Source: Actinomyces marmotae (GTDB lineage Bacteria; Actinomycetota; Actinomycetes; Actinomycetales; Actinomycetaceae). Taken from it: a stretch of DNA of 64,000 bases. Every line of letters starts with the position of its first letter. Positions within the stretch are counted from its first letter, which is position 1. The notes under the pieces were generated by a model that was given only the letters and a program-made list of their open reading frames with translations, was not told the origin of the DNA and made no database searches. The stretch is taken from positions 1,860,001 through 1,924,000 of the forward strand of contig NZ_CP053642.1 in NCBI RefSeq assembly GCF_013177295.1. Direction: 5' to 3'. Position numbers and translations under genes: made by a program. Positions 1 through 9,308 of the stretch are shown here, one piece after another.

Positions 1-321
1 GGCGTAGGACGTGAACGTGGCCACGGCCAGCGCGACGATCGTGACGACGACGGACACGATAAGCGAGTTGAGCAGGCCCTGCCCGAAGTAGTTACCCGAG
101 GAGAAGACCGATTCGTAGTTCTCCAGGGAGGGGTGGGCGGGCCACCAGGAGTTGTCGAAGACCTCGGTGTCCGGGCGCAGGGAGGAGACGAGCATCCAGT
201 AGAAGGGCGCCAGGCAGTAGATGACGATGAGGACGATGCCGAAGGTAGAGGCGATCTCGCCCCAGGAGTGCTTCTTGCTCGGCCGCTCGATCGCGTGCGT
301 CGGTGCTGCTAAGGCGCTCAT
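1..321 (-). CDS. Carbohydrate ABC transporter permease (MalG-type), partial
   Basis: This is the N-terminal 107 codons of an inner-membrane permease of the MalG family; the gene runs off the left edge. The start ATG (319-321) overlaps the stop of the upstream permease in an ATGA, so the two are translationally coupled. A charged cytoplasmic N-terminus precedes a first membrane helix (IVLIVIYCLAPFYWMLV) and the typical extracytoplasmic stretch SSLRPDTEVF, then a second helix. The EAA loop that contacts the ATPase would lie beyond the window edge. With the MalF-like partner and the binding lipoprotein it should form a sugar importer. The substrate cannot be told from sequence, and no dedicated ATPase is in view (MsmK-type shared ATPases are common in such systems). 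Confidence 0.9.
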   Translation of the reverse strand, partial: MSALAAPTHAIERPSKKHSWGEIASTFGIVLIVIYCLAPFYWMLVSSLRPDTEVFDNSWWPAHPSLENYESVFSSGNYFGQGLLNSLIVSVVVTIVALAVATFTSYA

Positions 322-1340
322 GAGCCACTCCTGTCGGCCGAGGCGGATGCGGGGCGCTTGGGCAGGAAGGCCGAGGCCGGGAGCCTCCCATCGCTCCTCT
401 TCCTCCTGCGCCTCTTCTCCGGCCCCGTGCCCAGGTCGGCGTGGGTGATCCTGGTGAAGGCGAGGGCGAAGACGAAGACGTAGAGGAACAGGAAGAGCGC
501 GTACACCGCCCCCGAGCCGTAGCGCAGGTTGGAGGCCTCGTCCTGGACGAGCATCGAGATGGTCTCCACGCTCGCCTTGCGCGGCCCGATGAGAATGTAG
601 GGGAGGTCGAACATCCTCAGGGCGTCCAGCGCACGGAAGAGGACGGCCACGGCCAGGGCGGGCTTGACCAGCGGCAGTGTGATGCGGGTGAAGCGCTGCC
701 AGGTGGTGGCGCCGTCGATCTTGGCGGCCTCGTAGACCTCGTCGGGGATGACCTGGAGGCCGGCGAGCGTGAGCAGCCCGATGTAGGGGGCGGTCTTCCA
801 CACGTCGGTGATGATGATGGCCATCTTCGCGGTCAGGTCGCCGGACGCCCACATGATGTGGTGGCCGAGGACGGCGTTGGCCACGCCGTTCTGGTTGAAG
901 ATCCAGGCCCACAGGATGGAGGACACGGCGGTCGGGATGGCCCAGGGCACGAGGATCGCGGCGCGCACGATGCCGCGTCCCCTCATGGCCCTGTGCATGA
1001 TGATCGCCATGGCGACGCCCAGGAGGGTCTCCAGGACGACGGTGACGACCCCGAACAGGGTGGTGTTGTAGACCGCGTTCCAGAATCGGTCCCCGGAGCC
1101 GGAGAAGATCCTGGTGTAGTTCTCGAACCCGACGAAGCGCTCGGCCTCGTCGAAGAAGCCCGTCGACTTGTTCAGCTCGGGCGGGGCGAAAAAGGACTGG
1201 TACAGGGATTGGATGACGGGGATGACGATGACGACGCCCAGGACGAGGATCGTCGGGGTGATGAGGAGCCAGGCGAGGCGCGATTGCGCCCGGCTCGCCT
1301 GGGAGCGGTGCTTGAGCGCCGCCCGCATGTCCGTGCTCAT
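318..1340 (-). CDS. Carbohydrate ABC transporter permease (MalF-type)
   Basis: A 340-residue membrane protein with the architecture of MalF/UgpA permeases: cytoplasmic N-terminus, a first helix (LLITPTILVLGVVIVIPVI), then five more helices. The EAA-type coupling loop reads YEAAKIDGATTWQRF and should dock onto the ATPase. It forms the heterodimeric channel with the downstream MalG-type permease, whose ATG overlaps its stop. The start MSTDMRAAL lies 52 bases after the binding-protein stop, in the same leftward operon. Family is secure; the transported sugar is unknown. Confidence 0.93.
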   Translation of the reverse strand: MSTDMRAALKHRSQASRAQSRLAWLLITPTILVLGVVIVIPVIQSLYQSFFAPPELNKSTGFFDEAERFVGFENYTRIFSGSGDRFWNAVYNTTLFGVVTVVLETLLGVAMAIIMHRAMRGRGIVRAAILVPWAIPTAVSSILWAWIFNQNGVANAVLGHHIMWASGDLTAKMAIIITDVWKTAPYIGLLTLAGLQVIPDEVYEAAKIDGATTWQRFTRITLPLVKPALAVAVLFRALDALRMFDLPYILIGPRKASVETISMLVQDEASNLRYGSGAVYALFLFLYVFVFALAFTRITHADLGTGPEKRRRRKRSDGRLPASAFLPKRPASASADRSGS

Positions 1341-1392
1341 AGGCTCTTCTCGTTTCCTTCTTTGGTACGACTAGTGGATCGCCGCCGGGCGC

Positions 1393-2673
1393 TCAGGCCA
1401 GGCTCTTGAGCGTCGCCTCCAGACCGGAGATCGCGGCCTGCGCGGTGGTGGCCCCAGTGATCGCCGGGTAGAGGGCGTCCTGGATGGCGGCGGTGACATC
1501 GCCGTAGTAGACGGCCTTGGGGCGGCTTCTGGCGGAGTCGAGGGACTCCCTGAGCGTGGGCAGGAAGGGGAAGGACTCCAGTTGCGCGGGGTCCTCGTAG
1601 AGGGAGCCGACGATTGGCGCCAGCGTCTGGGTCTCCAGCGCGTAGCGCTCGGAGTCCAGGGAGGTGAACCACTGGATGAATCTCAGCGCGGTGGCCTTGT
1701 TCCTCGAGTAGGCGGAGATCGCGCAGTTGTGTCCACCGAGAGTCGGCACGAACTTCTTGCCGTCGATCATCGGCAGGGGCGCGACGGCGAACTTGTCCTC
1801 ACCCAGGGACTCCATGTCGTTCTTGTACTGGTAGGACCACTGCCGGTAGAAGAGGAGATCGCCGGACTCGAAGGCGTTGCGGCCGTCCTCCTCCTTCCAC
1901 TCCAGGGACTCCTTGGGGATGTAGCGGCCGGCGAAGGCGTCCATGAGGTTCTGGAGCCCGGCGACGGCCTCGGGGGAGTTGATCGCGACCTCCCCCTGGT
2001 CGTCGTAGAAGGAGCCCCCGGCGGTGTTGATGAACTCCGATGCGCAGCAGGTCAGGCCCTCGTACTTGGCGTACTGGCCGCCGAAGCCCCCGATGGACGA
2101 GTGCCCGGGCAGCGCGCGCACGGCGTCGATCGCTCCCTTGATCCCCTCCCAGTCCTTGGGAGGCTCCTGGATCCCGGCCTCGGCGAGGAAGTCCTTGCGG
2201 TAGTACATCATCGAGGAGTCGGTGGCGAAGGGCATCGCGAAGAGCTTGTCCCGGTAGATCCCGGTGTCCCACACCGACTCGATGACATCGGGGCTGGCGA
2301 GCCGCTCCTGAGGCAGTTCGATGATCCAGCGGTGGGCGGCGAACTCGGCGATCCACACGAGGTCCACGGAGATAACGTCGTAGGCGTCGGACTTCGTCTG
2401 GGCGTTGTTGATCATGGACTGGCGCTGCTGGTCCGCCTCGGAGGAGAGCTCGATGAGAGTGACCTCCTCACCCGGGTTCTCAGCGTTCCACTGGTCGATC
2501 CGCTTCTTGACCATCCCCCCGGAGTTGTCCTTGCCCTGGACCCAGGTGATCGGCCCGTTCCCGGTGATCTCAGTGCTGGCGCCGGCTCCTTTGCCGCAGG
2601 CCGCGACGGCAACGCCGGCCGCCGCCAGGGCGGAGCCCTGGATGAATCGGCGACGGGGTAGCGAGCTCGTCAT
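1393..2673 (-). CDS. Sugar-binding lipoprotein of ABC importer (family 1 SBP)
   Basis: A 426-residue extracytoplasmic solute-binding protein. The N-terminus MTSSLPRRRFIQGSAL carries a twin-arginine-like RRRF motif followed by a hydrophobic stretch and a lipobox ending AVAAC, so it is probably exported (perhaps by Tat) and lipid-anchored. The mature part (GPITWVQGKDNSGG...) is typical of maltose/trehalose-type binding proteins. A longer open frame continues upstream, but the ATG at 2671-2673 is preceded by a strong AAGGAGGAGG Shine-Dalgarno and begins the signal peptide, so this start is chosen. It is the first gene of the leftward operon with the two permeases. No regulator gene adjoins it. 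Confidence 0.93.
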   Translation of the reverse strand: MTSSLPRRRFIQGSALAAAGVAVAACGKGAGASTEITGNGPITWVQGKDNSGGMVKKRIDQWNAENPGEEVTLIELSSEADQQRQSMINNAQTKSDAYDVISVDLVWIAEFAAHRWIIELPQERLASPDVIESVWDTGIYRDKLFAMPFATDSSMMYYRKDFLAEAGIQEPPKDWEGIKGAIDAVRALPGHSSIGGFGGQYAKYEGLTCCASEFINTAGGSFYDDQGEVAINSPEAVAGLQNLMDAFAGRYIPKESLEWKEEDGRNAFESGDLLFYRQWSYQYKNDMESLGEDKFAVAPLPMIDGKKFVPTLGGHNCAISAYSRNKATALRFIQWFTSLDSERYALETQTLAPIVGSLYEDPAQLESFPFLPTLRESLDSARSRPKAVYYGDVTAAIQDALYPAITGATTAQAAISGLEATLKSLA

Positions 2674-2805
2674 ATGAGCCTCCTCCTTGAACCTCATCGG
2701 TGGCGGGCTGCGGGCGCCCGCACATCGGCCACAGACATCAATGGCTATGACCCAGGTAACAGTAGATCGGTCACAGAGCGGCTTCCGCCACCTTGCGAAC
2801 GCCCC

Positions 2806-2830
2806 ATCTGTGATCTTCAACTCAACAGAT
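2806..2830. promoter_or_regulatory. Inverted repeat upstream of sugar ABC operon
   Basis: ATCTGT, 13 bases, then ACAGAT form an inverted repeat about 130 bases upstream of the binding-protein start, in the otherwise empty 280-base space between that gene and the divergent cation efflux gene. It could be an operator for a sugar regulator encoded elsewhere. No promoter boxes are clear. Position and symmetry are the only support. Confidence 0.3.
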
Positions 2831-2953
2831 ATCCGATGTTCGTGCTGATGGCGACCACTTTCACGTGAGATGACGGCGATGTCGGCCCTCGCTCGCGGTA
2901 GCGTCGCCGTGATGCGCGCTCGGCGGCGCGCCCACTCGATCCAAGGAGGACCC

Positions 2954-3871
2954 ATGGCCCACGACCATTCTGGCGGCAAGGCGATCATCGCGGCGCTGGC
3001 CGCCAACGTCGGCATCGCCGTCACGAAGGCCGTCGCCTGGCTGCTCACCGGCTCATCGTCGATGCTCGCCGAGTCGGTCCACTCCCTGGCGGACTCCGGC
3101 AATCAGGCGATCCTCCTCCTCGGCGGCAAGCGGGCCAGGCGGCAGGCCGATGAGCAGCACCAGTTCGGCTACGGGAGCTCCCGCTACCTCGCGGCGTTCA
3201 TCGTCTCGATCGTCCTGTTCACCCTGGGCGGCCTGTTCGCCCTGTACGAGGCCTGGGAGAAGTTCAGCCACCCGCGCGCCATCGACTCCTGGCACTGGGT
3301 GCCGGTGGCCGTCCTCGTGGTGTCGATCGGCTTGGAGGGCTTCAGCCTGCGAACCGCGCTGCGCGAGGCGCGCGCCGCCCGCGGGAGCCGCGGCCTGCTC
3401 AGCTACATCCGCGATTCCCGGTCCCCGGAGATCCCCCTGGTCCTCCTGGAGGACATCGGCGCCCTGGTCGGGCTCGTCCTCGCCCTGGGGGGCGTGTCGA
3501 TGACCCTGCTAACCGGTGACGGCCGGTGGGACGCCATCGGATCGGCATCCATCGGCCTACTGCTCGTCGTCATCGCCCTGTTCTTGGCCTTCGAGATGTC
3601 CTCCCTGCTGCTGGGGGAGGCGGCGGCCCCCGAGCACCGTGACGCCATCCTCGCGGCGATCCCGGGCGGGGCCCTGGAATCCGTGGTCTACCTGCGTACC
3701 ATCCACACCGGGCCCGAGACCCTCCTCGTGGCGGCCAAGGTGGCCGTGCCCACCGGGGCCACGGGCGCGGCGATTGCCGAGTCGATCAACGCCGCCGAGG
3801 CGCGGGTGCGCGAGGCACTGCCAGGCCTGAGCGCCACGATCTTCCTCGAGCCCGACATCCGCCGCGCCTAA
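2954..3871 (+). CDS. Cation diffusion facilitator family transporter
   Basis: A 305-residue CDF-type metal/proton antiporter. The chosen ATG follows AAGGAGGA at the right spacing and gives the usual short N-terminus MAHDHSGG; a longer frame exists but has no ribosome site. The CDF signature is clear in the second helix (MLAESVHSLADSGNQAILLL), and GDGRWDAIGSASIGLLL is the later metal-site helix. Instead of the canonical HxxxD the second site reads DGRWDAIGS, as in a subgroup of actinobacterial CDF proteins. A C-terminal cytoplasmic ferredoxin-like domain follows. It probably exports zinc or another divalent cation; the metal is not predictable. It stands alone, divergent from the sugar operon. 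Confidence 0.88.
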   Translation: MAHDHSGGKAIIAALAANVGIAVTKAVAWLLTGSSSMLAESVHSLADSGNQAILLLGGKRARRQADEQHQFGYGSSRYLAAFIVSIVLFTLGGLFALYEAWEKFSHPRAIDSWHWVPVAVLVVSIGLEGFSLRTALREARAARGSRGLLSYIRDSRSPEIPLVLLEDIGALVGLVLALGGVSMTLLTGDGRWDAIGSASIGLLLVVIALFLAFEMSSLLLGEAAAPEHRDAILAAIPGGALESVVYLRTIHTGPETLLVAAKVAVPTGATGAAIAESINAAEARVREALPGLSATIFLEPDIRRA

Positions 3872-3996
3872 GCCGCGAGCCCTTCGCGCGACTGGCCCAT
3901 TCGAAGGCGGCGTCCCCCGCTCCGACCACGCCCGCCCACCGGCTTGCGTGGATCAACCGCGATGATCGATGCGCCCCGCAGCGGAGGCCCGATGCT

Positions 3997-4737
3997 TCAA
4001 TCGAGCGCGCGGACGCGCTCGCCGGTCGCCCTGGTGATGATCTCAACCAGGGTTCGCGTGAGCGGCGGCAGGGGCGAGCGGGGAGCGACCAGCCGCAGCG
4101 TGGCGCTCGGACCGTCTTGAAGCGGGATGAAGACCAGTCCGGGATGCGCGCTGACCTGGGCAGCGGACCTACCGATGCTGCCCACGCCCCGACCGGCAGC
4201 CACCAAGGCGACCCACTCGTCGTAGCTGGCGCACTCGACGGTGCGCGCGGGTTGACCGCCCTCGGGCCACTGCGCTTGGCTGGTGCTTCCGTTGCCCGTG
4301 TTGATGACAACCGGGTGCTCAGCCAGTTCCGCCCATGTCAGGCTCTGCCTGCCCGCCAATGGGGAGCGCCGGCTGACAACGGCCATGCGCGGCTCCGTCA
4401 GGACATCGAAGGAATCAAGCCCTCCCAGGTCCGCCTCGTGCCGGATGAGCGCGAGGTCGACGCTCCCACGGCGCAGGGCCCGCAGCGGATCGTCCTGGCG
4501 GGACAGGTGCGCGCGAGCCTCGGTCTCGGCCTCGAAGGTGGTGATGACGCGCTCTATCCAGGGGTAGGGCAGCGCCCAGGTGAAGCCGATGCGGACCATG
4601 CGCGCCTCGCGCGCCTGGGCGAGCGCGGCATCAAGCTCAGACACGATCCGGCAGGCGCGCTCCAGGAACGCCGCGCCCGCCCGCGTGGTCTCGACGCCGT
4701 GCCGGGAGCTGAAGCATAGATCATGCCTGACAGGCAC
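3997..4737 (-). pseudogene. LysR-family regulator lacking its DNA-binding domain
   Basis: The 246-codon frame (GTG start) holds the linker helix (TTRAGAAFLERACRIVSELDAALAQA) and the full substrate-binding domain of a LysR-type regulator, but the normal first 55-60 residues with the winged HTH are absent. The residues before the linker (FSSRHGVETTRAG) match the end of the wing, showing where the break lies. Upstream DNA is the promoter/leader of the divergent nitronate monooxygenase. The product cannot bind DNA in the usual way, so the gene is probably inactivated, although the frame is otherwise intact. An effector-binding fragment with a residual function is possible but less likely. Confidence 0.75.
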
Positions 4738-4773
4738 TTCCCTCGGGCGCGAGGCTCTCCTAGCCTGACAGGC
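4724..4773. promoter_or_regulatory. Twin 11-13 bp palindromes ahead of nitronate monooxygenase
   Basis: TGCCTGACAGGCA (4724-4736) and GCCTGACAGGC (4763-4773) are two perfect palindromes sharing the same core, 38 bp centre to centre, between the LysR remnant and the monooxygenase start at 4804. The first covers the GTG start of the remnant. They look like dimer binding sites for a regulator. The neighbouring LysR gene has lost its HTH and can no longer be the binder. Confidence 0.5.
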
Positions 4774-4803
4774 GGTTCCTGTCCATCGTTCCTAGGAGAC
4801 ACC

Positions 4804-5826
4804 ATGGCGACCACCCCGCTGCTGGCCTCGTCGCTCCCTCTCGCTGCCGCGCCGATGGCGGGCGGGCCCTCCACCGTGGCGCTGGCCGGCGCGGTCGCCG
4901 GGGCGGGCGCCTTCCCCTTCTTGGCGGGCGGCTACCGGAGCGTCGAGGCGCTGGCAGAGCAGATCAGTCAGGCCCGCCAACTGGGGGCCGACTTCGGCGT
5001 CAACCTCTTCGTGCCCTCGCGCGCGCCGGTCGATGATGCCGCGCTCCAGGCCTATGCGCGCGAACTGGCCCCGGAGGCGCGGGCCCACGGACTGGAGTTG
5101 AGGGTCCAGCCCGGCGATGACGACGATGGCTGGCAGGCCAAGCTCGACCTGCTGGTGAGCGACCCGGTGCCGGTGGTCTCCTTCACCTTCGGGCTTCCGG
5201 AGGACGACGTCGTCCGCCGCCTGCGCGCGGCCGGCACCACAGTGCTGGTGACCGTGACGACGGCGCGGGAAGCCGTGGCCGCTGCCGAGGCCGGGGCGGA
5301 TGGGCTGGTGGTCCAGGGGCCGCGGGCTGGTGGTCACAGCGCCACCTTCGACCCTTCTCGGACGATCGGTGGCCAGGCCACGGCGGATGTGGTTCAGGAG
5401 GTGCGCGGGGCGACCACGTTGCCCGTCATCGGTACCGGTGGAGTCGGCGGTGGCGAGGACGTCCGGGCGATTCTTGCTGCCGGGGCCCAGATGGTCGCCG
5501 TCGGCACGCTGCTGCTGCGAGCCGACGAGGCGGGGACCCCTGAGACGTATCGCCGCGCCCTGGCGGACCCGGGCTTCACGCGCACGATCGTGACACGAGC
5601 GTTCAGCGGGCGGCCGGCACGCTCGTTGCGCAACGGATTCGCGCTGCGGCATCCTCATGCTCCCAGCGCTTATCCGGCGGTCAACCGCCTGACGCTGCCC
5701 CTGCGCGCGGCCGCCGCCAGGGCGGGTGACATGCAGAGGATCTCCCTGTGGGCGGGCACCGGCTGGCGTGGCGCCCGCCGCGGGAGCGCGGCAGACGCTG
5801 TCGCCAGGCTCGCTGCCGCGCTGTGA
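4804..5826 (+). CDS. Nitronate monooxygenase (NMO / 2-nitropropane dioxygenase family)
   Basis: A 340-residue FMN-dependent TIM-barrel protein of the nitronate monooxygenase family, which oxidises alkyl nitronates such as propionate 3-nitronate. The N-terminal strand LAAAPMAGGPS contacts FMN; the conserved GADGLVVQGPRAGGHSA holds the catalytic-region His, and GTGGVGGGEDVRAILAAGAQMVAVGT is the phosphate-binding end of the barrel. Start ATG 4804 follows CTAGGAG; a longer in-frame extension lacks a ribosome site and would cross the palindromes. Flanking genes on both sides are truncated, so this is the surviving member of a degraded cluster. Confidence 0.88.
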   Translation: MATTPLLASSLPLAAAPMAGGPSTVALAGAVAGAGAFPFLAGGYRSVEALAEQISQARQLGADFGVNLFVPSRAPVDDAALQAYARELAPEARAHGLELRVQPGDDDDGWQAKLDLLVSDPVPVVSFTFGLPEDDVVRRLRAAGTTVLVTVTTAREAVAAAEAGADGLVVQGPRAGGHSATFDPSRTIGGQATADVVQEVRGATTLPVIGTGGVGGGEDVRAILAAGAQMVAVGTLLLRADEAGTPETYRRALADPGFTRTIVTRAFSGRPARSLRNGFALRHPHAPSAYPAVNRLTLPLRAAAARAGDMQRISLWAGTGWRGARRGSAADAVARLAAAL

Positions 5827-5838
5827 GCAAGACGGCGG

Positions 5839-6327
5839 ATGGGCGGCGCGGCTCGGGGCCTGGCCGCGGGCGAGAGCCTCAGCCTCGGTGAACTCACGAT
5901 CCACGCCGTCGAGGCCGTTCATGGCCCGGCGGACGGTGAACGGGATTCACGGGGCTTCGTCAACTGCGAGGTCATCGGCTTCGTGCTCCAGGCGCGCGCG
6001 GAGCAGATGTTCCTCAGCGGTGACACCACCTCGCTGGATGGGGTGACAGCGGTGGCCGAGCGCTTCGGCCCGATGGACTACGCGGTGCTCCACGCGGGCC
6101 GGGCGAGCGTCCCAGCCAAGTTCGCGGGCCGCCCCTTGTCCATGACGGCTGACCAGGCGGCGACGGCGGCGCGAGTGCTGTCGGCCCGGCGCGTCGTCGT
6201 GGCGCACCAGACGCAGTGGGCGCACTTCACGCAGGGTCCTGCGCGCACACGGGCGGCATTCGCCACCGCCGGCCTGGGATCTGTCCTCGCTCCTAGCGAG
6301 CCCGGCGTGTGGGGGAGCCTGACCTAG
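5839..6327 (+). pseudogene. C-terminal remnant of MBL-fold metallohydrolase
   Basis: The 162-codon frame matches the C-terminal half of UlaG-like metallo-beta-lactamase-fold hydrolases: the conserved VLQARAEQMFLSGDTTSLDGV (metal-ligand Asp after SG) and a late His in VVAHQTQWAHF. The N-terminal half with the HxHxDH metal motif is missing; the frame begins 12 bases after the monooxygenase stop. Without the first metal motif it cannot be active. Together with the beheaded LysR gene it shows deletions on both sides of the monooxygenase. Confidence 0.75.
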
Positions 6328-6398
6328 GCGCGCCAGACGCGGTCGCTGCCGGCCAGTGGGAGCCGCGGAGGCTCCTCCGAGGCGGGATGGGGATTCGA

Positions 6399-9308
6399 TC
6401 AGGCCTTGGCCAGGGGCGCTAGGCGCAGCATGAGGCGCTTGACGGCGCGGGCGCCGTCGATGGTGAACTCCACGCGGGCGACCTTCGAGCGGCCGTGTCC
6501 CTCCAGGGCGATCACGGTGCCGACGCCGTAGGTGTCGTGGCGCACGGCGTCTCCCTCTCGCAGGCCCTGGACGGCCGCGGGGAGCTCCTCCTCTCCCCCG
6601 TTGCCCGTGGACCGCCCGCTGCCATCCAGGCGGACCGGGGCGGATCCCTTCTTCGCGGCGGCGCGCTTGGCGGCCCGGTCCTTGGCGGTCTCCACGCGCC
6701 CGATCTTGCCGGTGCGCGCGGGGCGGGCGCCGATCGGGGGAGCGAAATCGTCGTCGTCGGAGTGCCAGGAGCCTCGGGAGCGGGAGCCCCTGCGACCACC
6801 CCCATCATCGCCCCAACCGCTCCCCCAGCCGGTGCCGCCCCCGCGCAGGGCGTCCATGGAGGAAGCCAGGCGCTTCCAGTCCATGGTCTCGGGCGGGATG
6901 TCATCGAGGAAGCGGGAGGCGGGCATGGCAGTGGCCTGCCCCCAGGCGGAGCGCACGGCGGCGCGGGTGACGTAGAGCCGCTCACGCGCGCGGGTGAGCG
7001 CCACATAGGCCAGGCGCCGCTCCTCGGCGAGCTCGGAGTCCTCGGCCAGGGCCCGGGAGTGAGGAAAAGTGCCATCCTCCATGCCGGTGACGAAGACGAC
7101 CGGGAACTCCAGGCCCTTCGCGGTATGGACGGTCATGAGGGTGATCTGGCCCTGCTCGGCGGCCTCATGGGCCTGCGCCGCGGCCTCCTCGCCGACGGCG
7201 CCCTCGGCGGAGGGGAGCTGATCGGAGTCGGCGACGAGGCTGACGCGCTCCAGGAAGTCGGCGAGACTCCCCTCGGGGTTGGCGGCCTGGAAATCGGCGG
7301 CCACGGAGTGGAGTTCGGCGAGGTTCTCCACGCGGGTGGCATCCTGGGGATCATCGGAGGCGCGCAGCTCTGCGAGATATCCGGAGGCGTCGAGGGCGGA
7401 GTCGAGGATGTCCGCGACCCCGTCGCCCGAGGCCTGCTGATGGCGCAGGCCCTCAAGGAGCTCGTGGAACCGGGTGACCTGGGCTCGGGCGCGGGTGGCC
7501 AGGCCCTCGACCCGCGGGGCCCCCTGCGCCTCGGGCTCGGTCAGGCCCGAGCGGGGCGCCCCGGCGGCGTCGGCGATGGCGTCGGAGAAGGACACGCGGT
7601 GGCGGGCGCCGTGCTCGGCGAGGGCAGCCTCGGCCTTCTCCCCCAGTCCGCGCTTGGGGACGTTGAGGATGCGGCGCAGGGAGACGTCGTCATCGGGGTT
7701 GTCCACGGCGCGCAGGTAGGCGATGGCGTCCTTGATCTCGCGCCGCTCGTAGAAGCGGGTGCCCCCGATGACCTTGTAGGGCTGGCCGGCGCGGATGAAG
7801 ACCTCCTCCAGGGCGCGGGACTGGGCGTTGGTGCGGTAGAAGACCGCTATGTCCCGGGGCCTCACCCCGTGCTCGTCGGCGAGGCGGTCGATCTCGGTGG
7901 AGATCCAGCGGGCCTCGTCGTGCTCGGAGTCGGCCACGTAGCCGGTGATGGGGGCTCCGGGGCCGGAGTCGGTGAAGAGGTTCTTGGGGCGGCGCCCGGT
8001 GTTGCGCGAGATGACGGCGTTGGCGGCGTCGAGGATGTTCTGGGTGGAGCGGTAGTTCTGCTCCAGTAGAATGGTGCGGGCGGACGGGTAGTCCTGCTCG
8101 AACTCCTCGATATTGCGGATGGTGGCGCCGCGGAAGGCGTAGATGGACTGGTCGGAGTCCCCCACGACGGTCAGCTCGGCCGGGGGAAGCGCGGTTCCCT
8201 CCCCGGAGGTGCCGAGGCCGCCGACAAGCTCGCGCACGAGGATGTACTGGGCGTGGTTGGTGTCCTGGTACTCGTCAACGAGGATGTGGCGGAATCGGCG
8301 CCGGTACATCTCGGCCACCGCGGGCTTGGCCTGGAGCAGTTGGACCGCGCGCATGATGAGGTCGTCGAAGTCCAGGGCGTTGGCGGAGGCCATGCGCGAG
8401 GCGTAGGCGGTGTAGACCTCGGCGAGGTGGCGCTCGAAGGGGTTGGTGGTCACCGCCTTCTCCGCGAACTCGACGGGGGTGACGAGCTCGTTCTTGAGGT
8501 CGGAGATGCGGTGGGCGAAGGCCTTGGGGGTGAATCGCTTGGGGTCGATGCCGAGCTCGCGCACGATCAGGGTGACCATCCGCGTGGAGTCGGCGGCGTC
8601 GTAGATGGAGAAGGTGGAGCGCAGGCCGGCGGCCTCGTGCTCACGGCGCAGGATGCGCACGCAGGCGGAGTGGAAGGTGGAGACCCACATGCGCCCCCCG
8701 GCGGGCCCGACGAGCCCGGTGACCCGCTCGCGCATCTCCGCGGCGGCCTTGTTGGTGAAGGTGATCGCGAGGATCTCGCCGGGATGGGCCCGGCCGGTGG
8801 CCAGCAGGTGGGCGATGCGGTGGGTCAGGACGCGGGTCTTGCCGCTCCCGGCGCCGGCGATGATGAGCAGGGGGGCGCCGGCGTGGGTGACGGCCGCGGC
8901 CTGGGGCCCGTTGAGGCCGCGAGTGAGTGCGGTGGGGTCGCCGACGGCGAGGCCCCGTTCCCGGCCGACGCCGCCTCCCGCAGGCCCTGGGTCGGGCGCT
9001 CCTGCCTGGGCGGCGCGCAGGGCGGCAGCCCTGGCCTGGGCGCGTGCGACGAGGGCGGCGGTCTCGGCCTGGCGTTCCTCCCAGGTGTCGGCAACGGAGT
9101 CGCGTTCCTCGGCGGAGGGGAGCTCGTCGTCGGACTCGTATCCGGACTCGGCAGGGGCCTCGGTGTCGAGCAGGGAGTCGGCCCAGCCGTCGTCGGCGTC
9201 GAAGGAGGCCGGGGCGAGGGCCGGCAGGGCGGCCTCGACGGGGGGCGTGGCGCCGCCCTTCTGGCCGGGCATGGGCAGGGAGCCGAAGAGGGAGTCCATC
9301 GCGTTCAT
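6399..9308 (-). CDS. pcrA: ATP-dependent DNA helicase PcrA/UvrD
   Basis: A 969-residue superfamily-1A 3'-5' helicase acting in nucleotide excision repair and recombination control. After an acidic disordered extension of about 125 residues comes the Q-motif region LNGPQAAAVTHAGAP, Walker A AGAGSGKT (about 151-158), AITFTNKAAAEMRERV (motif Ia), VDEYQDTN (motif II), GDSDQSIYAFRGA (motif III), EQNYRST (motif IV), LMTVHTAKGLEF (motif V) and VALTRARERLY (motif VI). A basic tail ends in a Tudor-like fold (GDAVRHDTYGVGTVI) used by PcrA to bind RNA polymerase. The start MNAMDS is followed three codons later by a second ATG, so either is possible. The extension [16 protein letters not shown] reappears in diverged form in the mosaic pseudogene near 11.3 kb. 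Confidence 0.95.
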   Translation of the reverse strand: MNAMDSLFGSLPMPGQKGGATPPVEAALPALAPASFDADDGWADSLLDTEAPAESGYESDDELPSAEERDSVADTWEERQAETAALVARAQARAAALRAAQAGAPDPGPAGGGVGRERGLAVGDPTALTRGLNGPQAAAVTHAGAPLLIIAGAGSGKTRVLTHRIAHLLATGRAHPGEILAITFTNKAAAEMRERVTGLVGPAGGRMWVSTFHSACVRILRREHEAAGLRSTFSIYDAADSTRMVTLIVRELGIDPKRFTPKAFAHRISDLKNELVTPVEFAEKAVTTNPFERHLAEVYTAYASRMASANALDFDDLIMRAVQLLQAKPAVAEMYRRRFRHILVDEYQDTNHAQYILVRELVGGLGTSGEGTALPPAELTVVGDSDQSIYAFRGATIRNIEEFEQDYPSARTILLEQNYRSTQNILDAANAVISRNTGRRPKNLFTDSGPGAPITGYVADSEHDEARWISTEIDRLADEHGVRPRDIAVFYRTNAQSRALEEVFIRAGQPYKVIGGTRFYERREIKDAIAYLRAVDNPDDDVSLRRILNVPKRGLGEKAEAALAEHGARHRVSFSDAIADAAGAPRSGLTEPEAQGAPRVEGLATRARAQVTRFHELLEGLRHQQASGDGVADILDSALDASGYLAELRASDDPQDATRVENLAELHSVAADFQAANPEGSLADFLERVSLVADSDQLPSAEGAVGEEAAAQAHEAAEQGQITLMTVHTAKGLEFPVVFVTGMEDGTFPHSRALAEDSELAEERRLAYVALTRARERLYVTRAAVRSAWGQATAMPASRFLDDIPPETMDWKRLASSMDALRGGGTGWGSGWGDDGGGRRGSRSRGSWHSDDDDFAPPIGARPARTGKIGRVETAKDRAAKRAAAKKGSAPVRLDGSGRSTGNGGEEELPAAVQGLREGDAVRHDTYGVGTVIALEGHGRSKVARVEFTIDGARAVKRLMLRLAPLAKA

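Noticed and set aside
441-1409. Long + strand open frame opposite the MalF-type permease (322 codons)
   Set aside because: Antisense shadow: low-complexity Gly/Asp/Val/Glu composition, no homology and no ribosome site. Similar long shadows opposite pcrA, rho, argS, kgd and others were dropped for the same reason.
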